A stretch of 64,000 nt of DNA from Planctomycetes bacterium syqfu (GTDB lineage: Bacteria; Planctomycetota; Phycisphaerae; Phycisphaerales; Phycisphaeraceae): positions 6,696,001-6,760,000 of the forward strand of contig CP087563.1 in the NCBI GenBank assembly GCA_020974905.1. The letters run 5' to 3'. Under the pieces are notes generated by a model. That model was not told where the DNA came from. It was given only the letters and a program-made list of their open reading frames with translations, and searched no databases. This document shows, in pieces, positions 1 to 8,107 of the stretch. How positions within the stretch are numbered: the stretch's first letter is position 1; every line of letters begins with the position of its first letter. The position numbers and the translations under genes are program-made.

Positions 1-2957
1 ACGAATTGACCTTGCGTGCAACGAGCAGTCTGTTTGATGTCACCTTGGATAAGCTTATTGTCCTTGATCCTGCCCAGAAAAAACGGGTGTCGCTGAGTCT
101 TGCGATACCAGAAAAACTTGCGGACATTGATGTGCCATGGACGTTGACGTTGACGGATAACAAAGGCAAGGTGCGCTTTACCGATCAACACACTTTGCGC
201 ATCCGAAACCGTGCTCTGATCAAGCAACCTGCGACCGCGTTGTATGTCATGCAGGGTGACGGGCGACTGATATCAAAACTCAAGCAACTCAAACTCAAAT
301 ATCAAAAAATCACGGGTTTTACAGACTTAACCGACATCAATGCCGGACTCCTGCTGGTGGGCGCCAATGCTGCATTGCAGGGGGCCAACAGTCACGATCG
401 TGATGCGCTAGCAGCGTTTACCCAACGTGGTGGCAAGGTCATGTTCTTGACGCAGGAGCAATATCCGTCGTGGTCCATGGTCCCTGCACGGATCAGTCAG
501 GACACCGGCCATGATGCAACGTTGGCACATCTCTCGGTCAAAGACCATCCGGTGTTGGCAGGTTTAGCCAGTGAGGATTTTCAGTATTGGCCCAACGGTC
601 ATCGCGTGAGTCGCAATGACTTTTACAAATCTCAATCCGATGGCGTGCTGTCACTTTTAACCACCGGCGGACGTATTGGGTTGGCATGGTCACCACTGCT
701 GTATGTGCCATCCGGACAGGGTTGGTTTGTTATGAGTCAGTTGGATTTGCTCGACCAGTTTGATGCACACCCAACCCCATCGCGACTGCTTGCCAACGTG
801 TTTTCGCTGGCCGATCAATCGCATGTCAAACAGACTGCCAAGCTGTATCTGGTGGGGCAATCGCCAGCATGGGAGTCTGCTTTGGAGAAGGTGGGCATTG
901 CGTATCACCGACTTGAATCTCCTCAAGAACTTGATGCCTTGGATACAAACCATTGGTTGCTCATTCCCGATGGACAATGGGCAGAGCCATGGACGCAGCC
1001 CGTCATGGCGTATGTCCAGAAGGGGGGCAAACTCTGGCTGATGGATTGGCAATCTGCTGGCTTTGATCAACTCGATCAACAGTACGGCATTCGCCCACTC
1101 AAGCGTGATCTGAGTGATTACAGCCTTGCAATCAACGCCAAGCATCCCTATCTCAACCAACTCATGGGTTACGACTGTTTCTGGGCTCAGCCGACGCAGG
1201 GCGATCCCAAGCCCTATACCAACATCGCGCGATTAGCACTGGTGGATTACGATCCCAACTGTCTTCGTATTGAATTGGCGGACATGAAACTTGATACCGC
1301 AGGAACCAAAGATTCGCTGAGTTCATGGGGCGTTCCAAAGGGGTATCACGGTGTGTTCAACTTCAAGAACACCAAGCAGAATCTCCAGTGGACTGTCCCT
1401 GCGGACAAGGCAGGCACGTATTACGTTGGCATTCAAGGTCGTGTTGCACATCGCATCCCAAAGAAGGTCGAACAACTCTCCGTCGCGTATCTCTCCGAAC
1501 CGTTCTCGTGGAGTTTGGCAAAGCATTATGTTCTCAAACGCAATGGGCAGGAAATTGATCTGCAGACGTCCGGCGATCAGGTGCAGGTTCCGGTAGTCGC
1601 GGATGGTTGGGCGATGCCGTATGGCAGCATGGTCAGCTTCAAACCCATCACGCTTAATGCAGGTGATGTCCTTTCCATTCATACCACCAATGCAGGCAGT
1701 GAATGGGTCGCGGGACTTGATCTCTATCGGCCACGCACCGACAGTCGCATCCAAAGTCTCACGCAGCCGGCGGTGCTTAATGTCCTGCAGGTTGGCCAAG
1801 GCCAGGTGCTCCTTGACGGCATTCATTGGCAAGGTGGTTTTGACCACGCGGACCGTTTGGCAACGATGATGCTTAACAATCTGGCGTCGGGTATGGGACT
1901 TGATTTTAAAGCCTATCAGCCCAAGTTACACACCGGTTCGGTCAGCAGTAAACTCATGGCCGATGATGCCAAACTCACGCAGGATGCCGGCTTGCCGACG
2001 CTACATACCGATGGCACACGCAACCTGCATACACCGTTTACCTCTGCCGTTGCACTCAAAGTTCCCGGACAGTGGAGCGTTTGGACGGTGCCTCAGACAT
2101 TGCCAGCAGGGCCGTACCAATTGCGTGTGATCGCGCGTGTCAGTAACACATCCCCCAAGGCGCCGGACCTGGCAAAACACTATGTTTTTAGGCATAACGG
2201 TGAAGTGAAGCCATTGGTCTTTGATCCGAATCTCGGTCAGCCGTTTGTTGCATTGCAGGCCAAGGGTTGGGCGGTGGTGTATGGCACACTTCGCAGTGAA
2301 GACCTGCTGTCACTGACCCCCGGTGATGAAATCGCAGTGGGCTTAAAACACAGTGGCACGGCATTCGTCCCACAGATTCAACTGGTCCACCGTGATGATC
2401 TCGTGCAAACCCAGTCAGTAAAAATCACAGGCGGATTGCCCATCAAACTCAATCGCACCATTCACGTGAACTGGGCAGACATTGATCAGACACTCACGTT
2501 GGATCAGAGCATTGCACTGAGTCCCGAACACAAGACACTGGAAATGCTCCCCGAGAAGCAGACGTTTAACCGACTCTACATTGCCCAGAGTTTCTACCAT
2601 CCCTGGACGGACTTTGCAGGCCAATCCGCGGATAAACCGGTCGCACGTTGTACGGTGACCTATGCGGATCAGAGCCGTGAAAGTTTTGATGTGATTTACT
2701 ATCAGCATGTCACCATGCCACTGGATGCTCAGCCGAATTTACCGCAGGCCAAGTTGCTTTGGCAGGACCGCCAACCCTATGACCAGTTCCTGGATGACCT
2801 GACCGGGAAAAAGGGACGCTGGATTCAAATGCAGCATCCGACACCGATTTATGGCATGCATTGGGACAACCCGCACCCCAAGAAGTCCGTGGAGAAAATA
2901 CACATGCAGATGCTCCAGGGTGGCGTGCTTTGTCTGTTTGATGTTCGTGCACAATAA
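1..2957 (+). CDS. Large glycosidase-associated protein, 5' truncated
   Basis: The reading frame is open to the left edge, so only the last ~984 residues are visible. I do not recognise one exact family. Near residues 75-160 and 275-345 there are two segments that look like the GATase-type (beta-galactosidase trimerisation-like) fold, each with an FTQRGGKV or VQKGGKLW strand. Two beta-sandwich modules follow, each starting with an AKHYV[LF]xxNG motif (near nt 1520 and 2172) and ending in a GWAxxYG and GD pattern, so the module is duplicated. The C-terminus resembles a discoidin-like module ending in WDNPHPKKSVEKI. No catalytic domain is visible; it may lie upstream of the window. Such architecture fits a secreted GH2- or GH42-like carbohydrate-active protein. 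The next gene starts 70 bp downstream, in the same direction. Role in glycan degradation is inferred from context. Confidence 0.6.
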   Translation, partial: ELTLRATSSLFDVTLDKLIVLDPAQKKRVSLSLAIPEKLADIDVPWTLTLTDNKGKVRFTDQHTLRIRNRALIKQPATALYVMQGDGRLISKLKQLKLKYQKITGFTDLTDINAGLLLVGANAALQGANSHDRDALAAFTQRGGKVMFLTQEQYPSWSMVPARISQDTGHDATLAHLSVKDHPVLAGLASEDFQYWPNGHRVSRNDFYKSQSDGVLSLLTTGGRIGLAWSPLLYVPSGQGWFVMSQLDLLDQFDAHPTPSRLLANVFSLADQSHVKQTAKLYLVGQSPAWESALEKVGIAYHRLESPQELDALDTNHWLLIPDGQWAEPWTQPVMAYVQKGGKLWLMDWQSAGFDQLDQQYGIRPLKRDLSDYSLAINAKHPYLNQLMGYDCFWAQPTQGDPKPYTNIARLALVDYDPNCLRIELADMKLDTAGTKDSLSSWGVPKGYHGVFNFKNTKQNLQWTVPADKAGTYYVGIQGRVAHRIPKKVEQLSVAYLSEPFSWSLAKHYVLKRNGQEIDLQTSGDQVQVPVVADGWAMPYGSMVSFKPITLNAGDVLSIHTTNAGSEWVAGLDLYRPRTDSRIQSLTQPAVLNVLQVGQGQVLLDGIHWQGGFDHADRLATMMLNNLASGMGLDFKAYQPKLHTGSVSSKLMADDAKLTQDAGLPTLHTDGTRNLHTPFTSAVALKVPGQWSVWTVPQTLPAGPYQLRVIARVSNTSPKAPDLAKHYVFRHNGEVKPLVFDPNLGQPFVALQAKGWAVVYGTLRSEDLLSLTPGDEIAVGLKHSGTAFVPQIQLVHRDDLVQTQSVKITGGLPIKLNRTIHVNWADIDQTLTLDQSIALSPEHKTLEMLPEKQTFNRLYIAQSFYHPWTDFAGQSADKPVARCTVTYADQSRESFDVIYYQHVTMPLDAQPNLPQAKLLWQDRQPYDQFLDDLTGKKGRWIQMQHPTPIYGMHWDNPHPKKSVEKIHMQMLQGGVLCLFDVRAQ

Positions 2958-3027
2958 GTGATACCGGCTTTGGGGATGGATTGCTTTGAACTTTTCAAGT
3001 AAGACACAATTGGACATCGGCAAGCAC

Positions 3028-4983
3028 ATGGCCAATTCATATGACGTGGTGATCATCGGGGCAACACCGGGTGGGATTGCTGCAGCGATTCGCTCTGCAA
3101 ATGAAGGGTTGTCCGTCTTGCTGGCCGAGTCTGCTGATCATGTGGGTGGGATGTGGACCAGCGGTTTGCAGGGGTTGGACACACGTTATGCCGGTCATCG
3201 CTGCCCGGTGCTGACCGACTTTGTTTCACGGATTCAGGACCATTACCGCAAGACGTTTGGTGAGCATTCGCCGGAGTATGCCAGCGCCTGTTTTGGTGAT
3301 CCGACGTTGCATGGTCAGCGTCCCAGGTTCGAGCCATCCGTGGCCGAGGCCGTGTTACGTGAGATGCTTGCAGCGCATGCCAACATCCAACTACAAACCG
3401 GTTGGCGACTGGAGCATGTGGTTTCAGAGAACACCGCAAACAGCCGCAACATTCGTCAGGTTCAATTGACTTGTGTCACTGACCCACAGCAGCAATGCTG
3501 GGCCGCCGGCAACGTGTTCATTGATGCGACTTACGAGGCGGACCTGGTAGCAGCAGCAGGGGCGCCATACCGCTTGGGGCGTGAAGACCGGTCCGCGTTT
3601 AACGAACCACACGCAGGCAAGTATTGGTCCACGCTTGAACCGATCGGTGAGATGGGCGTCGAAACATCCAAGCGACTGAACCTGCACTTTTTCAATCGGA
3701 CATCACGCAAGACTTTTAAAGAGAACACCGGCCAGGGCGATCATGCGATTCAAGGTTACGCGTTGCGCATGACTCTGACGGATGATCCGGAAAACCGGGT
3801 GACAATTCAGAAGCCCGACGGCTATGACCGCCAGCGTTTTGTTGGCATGCTTGATCGGAGTCCTGAGGCGTACACCAAAGCCTATCCATTGTCTTCGCAT
3901 TTTCTCAAGGGCAATATTGCCAACCTGCGCATTAACGCAACACTGCCTAACCGCAAGACCGATTGGTTGGGGGTAAACTATGTCGGGCATAATCACGATT
4001 ATCCCGAGGTGGATTGGCAACGGCGTCAGCAGCTTTATCGCGAACATGCTGATCATTCACTGGGGGCGTTGTACTTTTTGCAACATGATGAACAGGTACC
4101 CGCCCAAACACGAAAAGCCCTTGAATCATGGGGTTTGCCACGCGATGAGTATGTCGATACCGATCATTTGCCCTGGATGATTTATGTCCGTGAAGCAAGG
4201 CGGTTAAAAGGTGTTTACACTTTCACCGAGCATGATGGCAGTCGGCATCCCATGCATCAGCGGACACCGATTCACACGGACGCCATTGCCTTTGCCGAGT
4301 GGCCGATGGATTCACATGACTGTCATCCCGTGCGATTGGATGGGAGTTTAAATGATGGTGAATTCATATTGGCCCAGGAGACATTGCCCTCACAGATTCC
4401 CTATCGCTGCCTGATCAGTGATGCGGTTGAAAATCTGTTGGTCCCGGTGTGCATGTCATCGACGCATGTGGGATGGGGGACGCTGCGACTTGAGCCGGTC
4501 TTCGTTCACACCGGTGAAGTGGCAGGGCTGGCGGCAGCCATGTGTGTCAAGCAGCATACGTCTGCTCGTCATCTGGACGTGACTGAACTGCAATGCCAGT
4601 TGCTTCAAAGGCAAGTGGTGATTTCCTACCTATCGGATGTGAAACTCGGGGAGGTCTCGGATGCATCGCAGACTGCATTGCAACTGCTCTCGACGCGCGG
4701 GTTTTTCGGGGACTATGCAACACACGCTGACGAACCAATCACACCACGCATCGCTCAGGCCTGGCAACGAATCCTGACTGACATGTTGCAGGCAACAGGA
4801 GATGCCAACACCTACGCGGCCTGTGTCTATCAGGCGGAGACAGGGGATCAATCCCAGGTGCATACACCGCAGCCGGCGTCCGACAACATTGTCAAAGAAC
4901 ACATTGATTGGGATTGGCAATCGCCACAGTCGATTCGTGAAGCTGCAAAGCGCATCGCTGCAGGCCTTTTTGAGTCGCTTTGA
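3028..4983 (+). CDS. FAD-dependent oxidoreductase (FAD_oxidored type)
   Basis: This 651-residue protein starts with a Rossmann dinucleotide-binding fold: VVIIGATPGGIAAA at residues 7-20 (GxxPGG variant) and an acidic residue, E34, at the end of the second strand, the usual FAD ribose ligand. GGMWTSGLQGLD follows, typical of the family of planctomycete and Bacteroidota FAD-dependent oxidoreductases found beside polysaccharide-degradation genes. No signal peptide is visible, so it is probably cytoplasmic. The substrate is unknown. A TTG start at 2986 would add 14 residues, but they precede the conserved nucleotide-binding strand; the ATG at 3028 places that strand at residue 6, as usual. It lies between a glycosidase-like gene and a sugar importer, so oxidation of a sugar or a sugar-derived product is a reasonable inference. 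Confidence 0.75.
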   Translation: MANSYDVVIIGATPGGIAAAIRSANEGLSVLLAESADHVGGMWTSGLQGLDTRYAGHRCPVLTDFVSRIQDHYRKTFGEHSPEYASACFGDPTLHGQRPRFEPSVAEAVLREMLAAHANIQLQTGWRLEHVVSENTANSRNIRQVQLTCVTDPQQQCWAAGNVFIDATYEADLVAAAGAPYRLGREDRSAFNEPHAGKYWSTLEPIGEMGVETSKRLNLHFFNRTSRKTFKENTGQGDHAIQGYALRMTLTDDPENRVTIQKPDGYDRQRFVGMLDRSPEAYTKAYPLSSHFLKGNIANLRINATLPNRKTDWLGVNYVGHNHDYPEVDWQRRQQLYREHADHSLGALYFLQHDEQVPAQTRKALESWGLPRDEYVDTDHLPWMIYVREARRLKGVYTFTEHDGSRHPMHQRTPIHTDAIAFAEWPMDSHDCHPVRLDGSLNDGEFILAQETLPSQIPYRCLISDAVENLLVPVCMSSTHVGWGTLRLEPVFVHTGEVAGLAAAMCVKQHTSARHLDVTELQCQLLQRQVVISYLSDVKLGEVSDASQTALQLLSTRGFFGDYATHADEPITPRIAQAWQRILTDMLQATGDANTYAACVYQAETGDQSQVHTPQPASDNIVKEHIDWDWQSPQSIREAAKRIAAGLFESL

Positions 4984-5127
4984 ATGGCAGATGATGGCGG
5001 GTGAAATCACTTGTGTTATTTCTGACAGATTCTTCTGGCATCCCGTCACTGGATTTTTTATGCTTGGGGGTCTGATGTTCTCAAGGGCATGACGCGATGC
5101 CCCTCGCTTTCACATCCCCAAGCCAAC

Positions 5128-5157
5128 TTGAGAATGTGAAAAAAATCACCTTACAAT
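5128..5157 (+). promoter_or_regulatory. Candidate sigma70-type promoter for the first transporter
   Basis: TTGAGA (5128-5133) and TACAAT (5152-5157) are separated by 18 bp. A second candidate, TTGAAA-16-TACAAT, follows at 5168-5195. Both lie upstream of the TTG start at 5228, which has a GGGAG element 8 nt before it. If the second promoter is used, the alternative TTG at 5168 would not be transcribed, which supports the later start. Assigned by pattern only. Confidence 0.35.
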
Positions 5158-5227
5158 CATTAATTCATTGAAAAATTTAAAAGCCGCTCTACAATATGAC
5201 AGATTTGTAGATTTGGGAGTACCACGC

Positions 5228-8008
5228 TTGAGATACCACCACCCTGGTCATTTGCGGACATTTTCCGGGCTCGTCCTGTTGTTGTCGTTGCTGGTTGTGA
5301 TGTGTGTAAGTCATGTTTCACATGCAGGATACATCGAAGATCGTGAGGGGGTCACGGTCATTCATCTCAAGGTGGCCAACCTGCCTGATCCTTCCAAGAC
5401 GGACACGGCTTCACGTGCGGATGTGGCGGCAGTGGCCCGTTTCAAGGAGCGCTTTGCCGACATCTTCCGCGAAAAATATGCTCAGCAGTACAAGGACCAT
5501 CCTGAGATTTACGGGCAGTACAACTGGGACAACGTCCAGATCGAATTGCATAATTTCTCCGGCCTGAAAGTCGAGAGCGTGGAGACGGACCTGCTTGCCA
5601 TCGCAGGTAACCTGGCTCCGGACGTGTTGTATGTGAACTTCCGAAAAAGTGACACCTACATCCGCAACGGCTTCTTGTATCCGATGGATCAGTGGATTGA
5701 CACACTGCCCAAACAGGAGCTTGTTCAGCGTGTGCATGACAAAATCTGGCCGGTGATCAAACGCAAGGGACCGACCGGGCAGAAGCATGTCTGGGCGATG
5801 CCTTACGGCGGTGCCCTGGGTAAGGTGCTGCTGTTCCGCAAAGACCTTTTTGATGAAAACAACATTCCCTACCCGGACCTGAACTGGACCTGGGAGAAGA
5901 TGTTTGAAGCTGCCAAGAAACTCACCAAGCCTGCTGAGGATCAGTACGGACTTCTGCTGGGGCGTGGCAAGCATGAATCCTGGTTCTGGGTGTCGTTTCT
6001 GTGGTCAGCTCGCAGTGACGTGATGACATACGATGAAGAGAAAGACCAGTGGACCTGTGCGTTTAACACGGGAGATGCTGCCAAGGCGTTGGACATTTAC
6101 ACGCGCTTAAGTGCAGAAAAGTGGATTGATGACAACGGCCTGATTCGTCGCGGTTATAGCTCCAAGGACACGGCCGGTGCCAGTAACAAGTGGGATGAAG
6201 GCAAAATCGGGATGCACTTTGCCTACATCGACGAAAAACTATTCTCCACCATCAACCCTGATGTCACCGGCATGGTGCCTGTCCCGCTGGGACCGGCGGA
6301 CGAAGACGGCAACCGCATGCGTGGTGGCGAACTGAACAGTCGTATGCTCGGTATCTTTGCCGGGATTGAACATCCTGCGATTCGCGATGCAGCCTTTGAG
6401 TACATCTGGTACTACGACTCGGATGAGGCCACCCGCATCAAGACCAATGTCATGGTCGAAGGCGGTCTGGGGCGATTCGTCAATCCCAAGTATCTGGAGC
6501 GTTATGGTTATTACGATGTTTTGCAACTGACGCCACGCGGTTGGGCGCAGACCTTTGAAATCGCCGTGAACACCGGCAAGCCTGAACCCTACGGCCGCAA
6601 CAGCAACGTGGCCTACGACATGATGACGTTGCCACTGCAACAGGCTGAACAACTGATGATCAACGGTGATCTGGCCAAGGATCAGGAAGCTCGGTTACAG
6701 CAGTTCCAGGAGATTCTGGATAAGGCGGTTGAGAAAGCCAATGAAAAAATGCTTGGCATTCTTACCCCTGAGCAAAGGCGTACCCGTCGGATCACGGCTG
6801 CAGCAGTATTGGTTCTGATTGTCATCGCGTTTGCCCTGGTGTTCCGTAAAGTGATCAAGACCTTCACCCCTCCCAGCACTGCGATCAATGGAAAACAGGT
6901 TCGCTGGGGGTTTAAAAAATACTGGTCAGCTTACCTGCTGCTTGTGCCAGCAGTACTGACCATTCTCATGTGGCATTACGTCCCGCTTCTCCGCGGTTCG
7001 GTAATGGCATTCATGGATTACAACATCATGGGCAATTCCAAGTTCACCGGTCTGGAGAACTTTGGCAATGTGCTTTTTGATGTCGCCTGGTGGCAGTCGG
7101 TTTACAACTCGCTGCGATACTGTTTCCTGATCATTGCTTTGACATTCCTGCCACCGGTGATTCTGGCAATCCTGCTTCAGGAAGTCCCGCATGGCAAGCT
7201 GCTTTTCCGGACGGTGTTTTATCTTCCCGCGGTGATCACCGGTTTGGTGACCTTGCTGTTGTGGAAGATGTTCTACGCTCCGTCGGAGTCCGGTGCACTC
7301 AATAAGGTGTTGATGCATATCCCCGCGATCGTCTTTGTTGCAGGTGGGGTGGTGATACTGATTTCCTGTCTGCTCTTTGCCAGGCGACTGTTTTTCCATG
7401 AAGCGACCTTTGCAGGTGTCTGCTTCATCCTTGCGGGTTTGTTCTTTGGCTTTGCGATTGTGTCACTGGCTTCGCCGATACTCATGCCCCGTGGTGAGTC
7501 GGTCGGACAATGGGTGGTTCATTTTGTCCCGAGACTGATTGATACCTTGCCCGAACCTTATCAGTGGTTAAGTAACAGCAACACGGCCATGATCGCCTGT
7601 GTGATTCCCATGGTCTGGGCAGGCATGGGGCCAGGGTGTCTGATTTATCTTGCAGCCCTCAAGGGGATTCCCGATGACTTCTACGAAGCGGCGGACCTGG
7701 ACGGCGCAGGCTTCATCGACAAGATTCTGTTTGTGGTCTTCCCGATTTTAAAGCCTTTGGTGATCATCAACTTTGTCGGCGTCTTCATCACCGCGTGGAT
7801 GAGTTCAGCCAACATTCTGGCTTTGACTGCGGGTGGGGCCAACACCGAGGTGGCGGGTCTGCGCATTTTCTACGAAGCGTTTACCTACCTGAAAATGGGG
7901 CCGGCAACGGCGATGGCGTGGCTGCTTGGTTTCATGATGATCGGCTTTACGGTGTACCAACTGCGTATCCTCAGCCGTTTGGAATTCAAGACCACCGGCA
8001 AGAAATGA
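5228..8008 (+). CDS. ABC sugar importer: solute-binding protein fused to MalF-type permease (copy 1)
   Basis: This 926-residue fusion has an N-terminal export segment (hydrophobic stretch near residues 13-28), then a family 1 extracellular sugar-binding protein of about 480 residues beginning GYIEDREGVTVIHL. A helix near residue 520-540 anchors it, and a MalF-type permease follows. The permease EAA loop is DDFYEAADLDGAGFIDKILF (about 816-835). Compared with usual MalF-like permeases it has two extra membrane helices, near residues 700-720 and 728-749, before the helix preceding the EAA loop. I chose TTG 5228 because of the GGGAG element and because the length then matches the second copy (43353-46145); TTG 5168 is the alternative. 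The partner permease follows 99 bp later. No ATPase is in the window, so a shared MsmX-type ATPase elsewhere is inferred. The substrate is probably an oligosaccharide; which one is unknown. Confidence 0.85.
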   Translation: MRYHHPGHLRTFSGLVLLLSLLVVMCVSHVSHAGYIEDREGVTVIHLKVANLPDPSKTDTASRADVAAVARFKERFADIFREKYAQQYKDHPEIYGQYNWDNVQIELHNFSGLKVESVETDLLAIAGNLAPDVLYVNFRKSDTYIRNGFLYPMDQWIDTLPKQELVQRVHDKIWPVIKRKGPTGQKHVWAMPYGGALGKVLLFRKDLFDENNIPYPDLNWTWEKMFEAAKKLTKPAEDQYGLLLGRGKHESWFWVSFLWSARSDVMTYDEEKDQWTCAFNTGDAAKALDIYTRLSAEKWIDDNGLIRRGYSSKDTAGASNKWDEGKIGMHFAYIDEKLFSTINPDVTGMVPVPLGPADEDGNRMRGGELNSRMLGIFAGIEHPAIRDAAFEYIWYYDSDEATRIKTNVMVEGGLGRFVNPKYLERYGYYDVLQLTPRGWAQTFEIAVNTGKPEPYGRNSNVAYDMMTLPLQQAEQLMINGDLAKDQEARLQQFQEILDKAVEKANEKMLGILTPEQRRTRRITAAAVLVLIVIAFALVFRKVIKTFTPPSTAINGKQVRWGFKKYWSAYLLLVPAVLTILMWHYVPLLRGSVMAFMDYNIMGNSKFTGLENFGNVLFDVAWWQSVYNSLRYCFLIIALTFLPPVILAILLQEVPHGKLLFRTVFYLPAVITGLVTLLLWKMFYAPSESGALNKVLMHIPAIVFVAGGVVILISCLLFARRLFFHEATFAGVCFILAGLFFGFAIVSLASPILMPRGESVGQWVVHFVPRLIDTLPEPYQWLSNSNTAMIACVIPMVWAGMGPGCLIYLAALKGIPDDFYEAADLDGAGFIDKILFVVFPILKPLVIINFVGVFITAWMSSANILALTAGGANTEVAGLRIFYEAFTYLKMGPATAMAWLLGFMMIGFTVYQLRILSRLEFKTTGKK

Positions 8009-8107
8009 TTTGTAGATGACTGTGCCGCAGCGTTGGTAAATGCTCGGTGAGAAAAATGAAAAATGCCCTGAAATACAGGGCCAAATGCATAGACGGAAAT
8101 ATTTACC

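Noticed and set aside
5085-5102. GGGCAT/ATGCCC hairpin after the FAD oxidoreductase gene
   Set aside because: Only six pairs and no T-run follows, so a terminator call would be weak.
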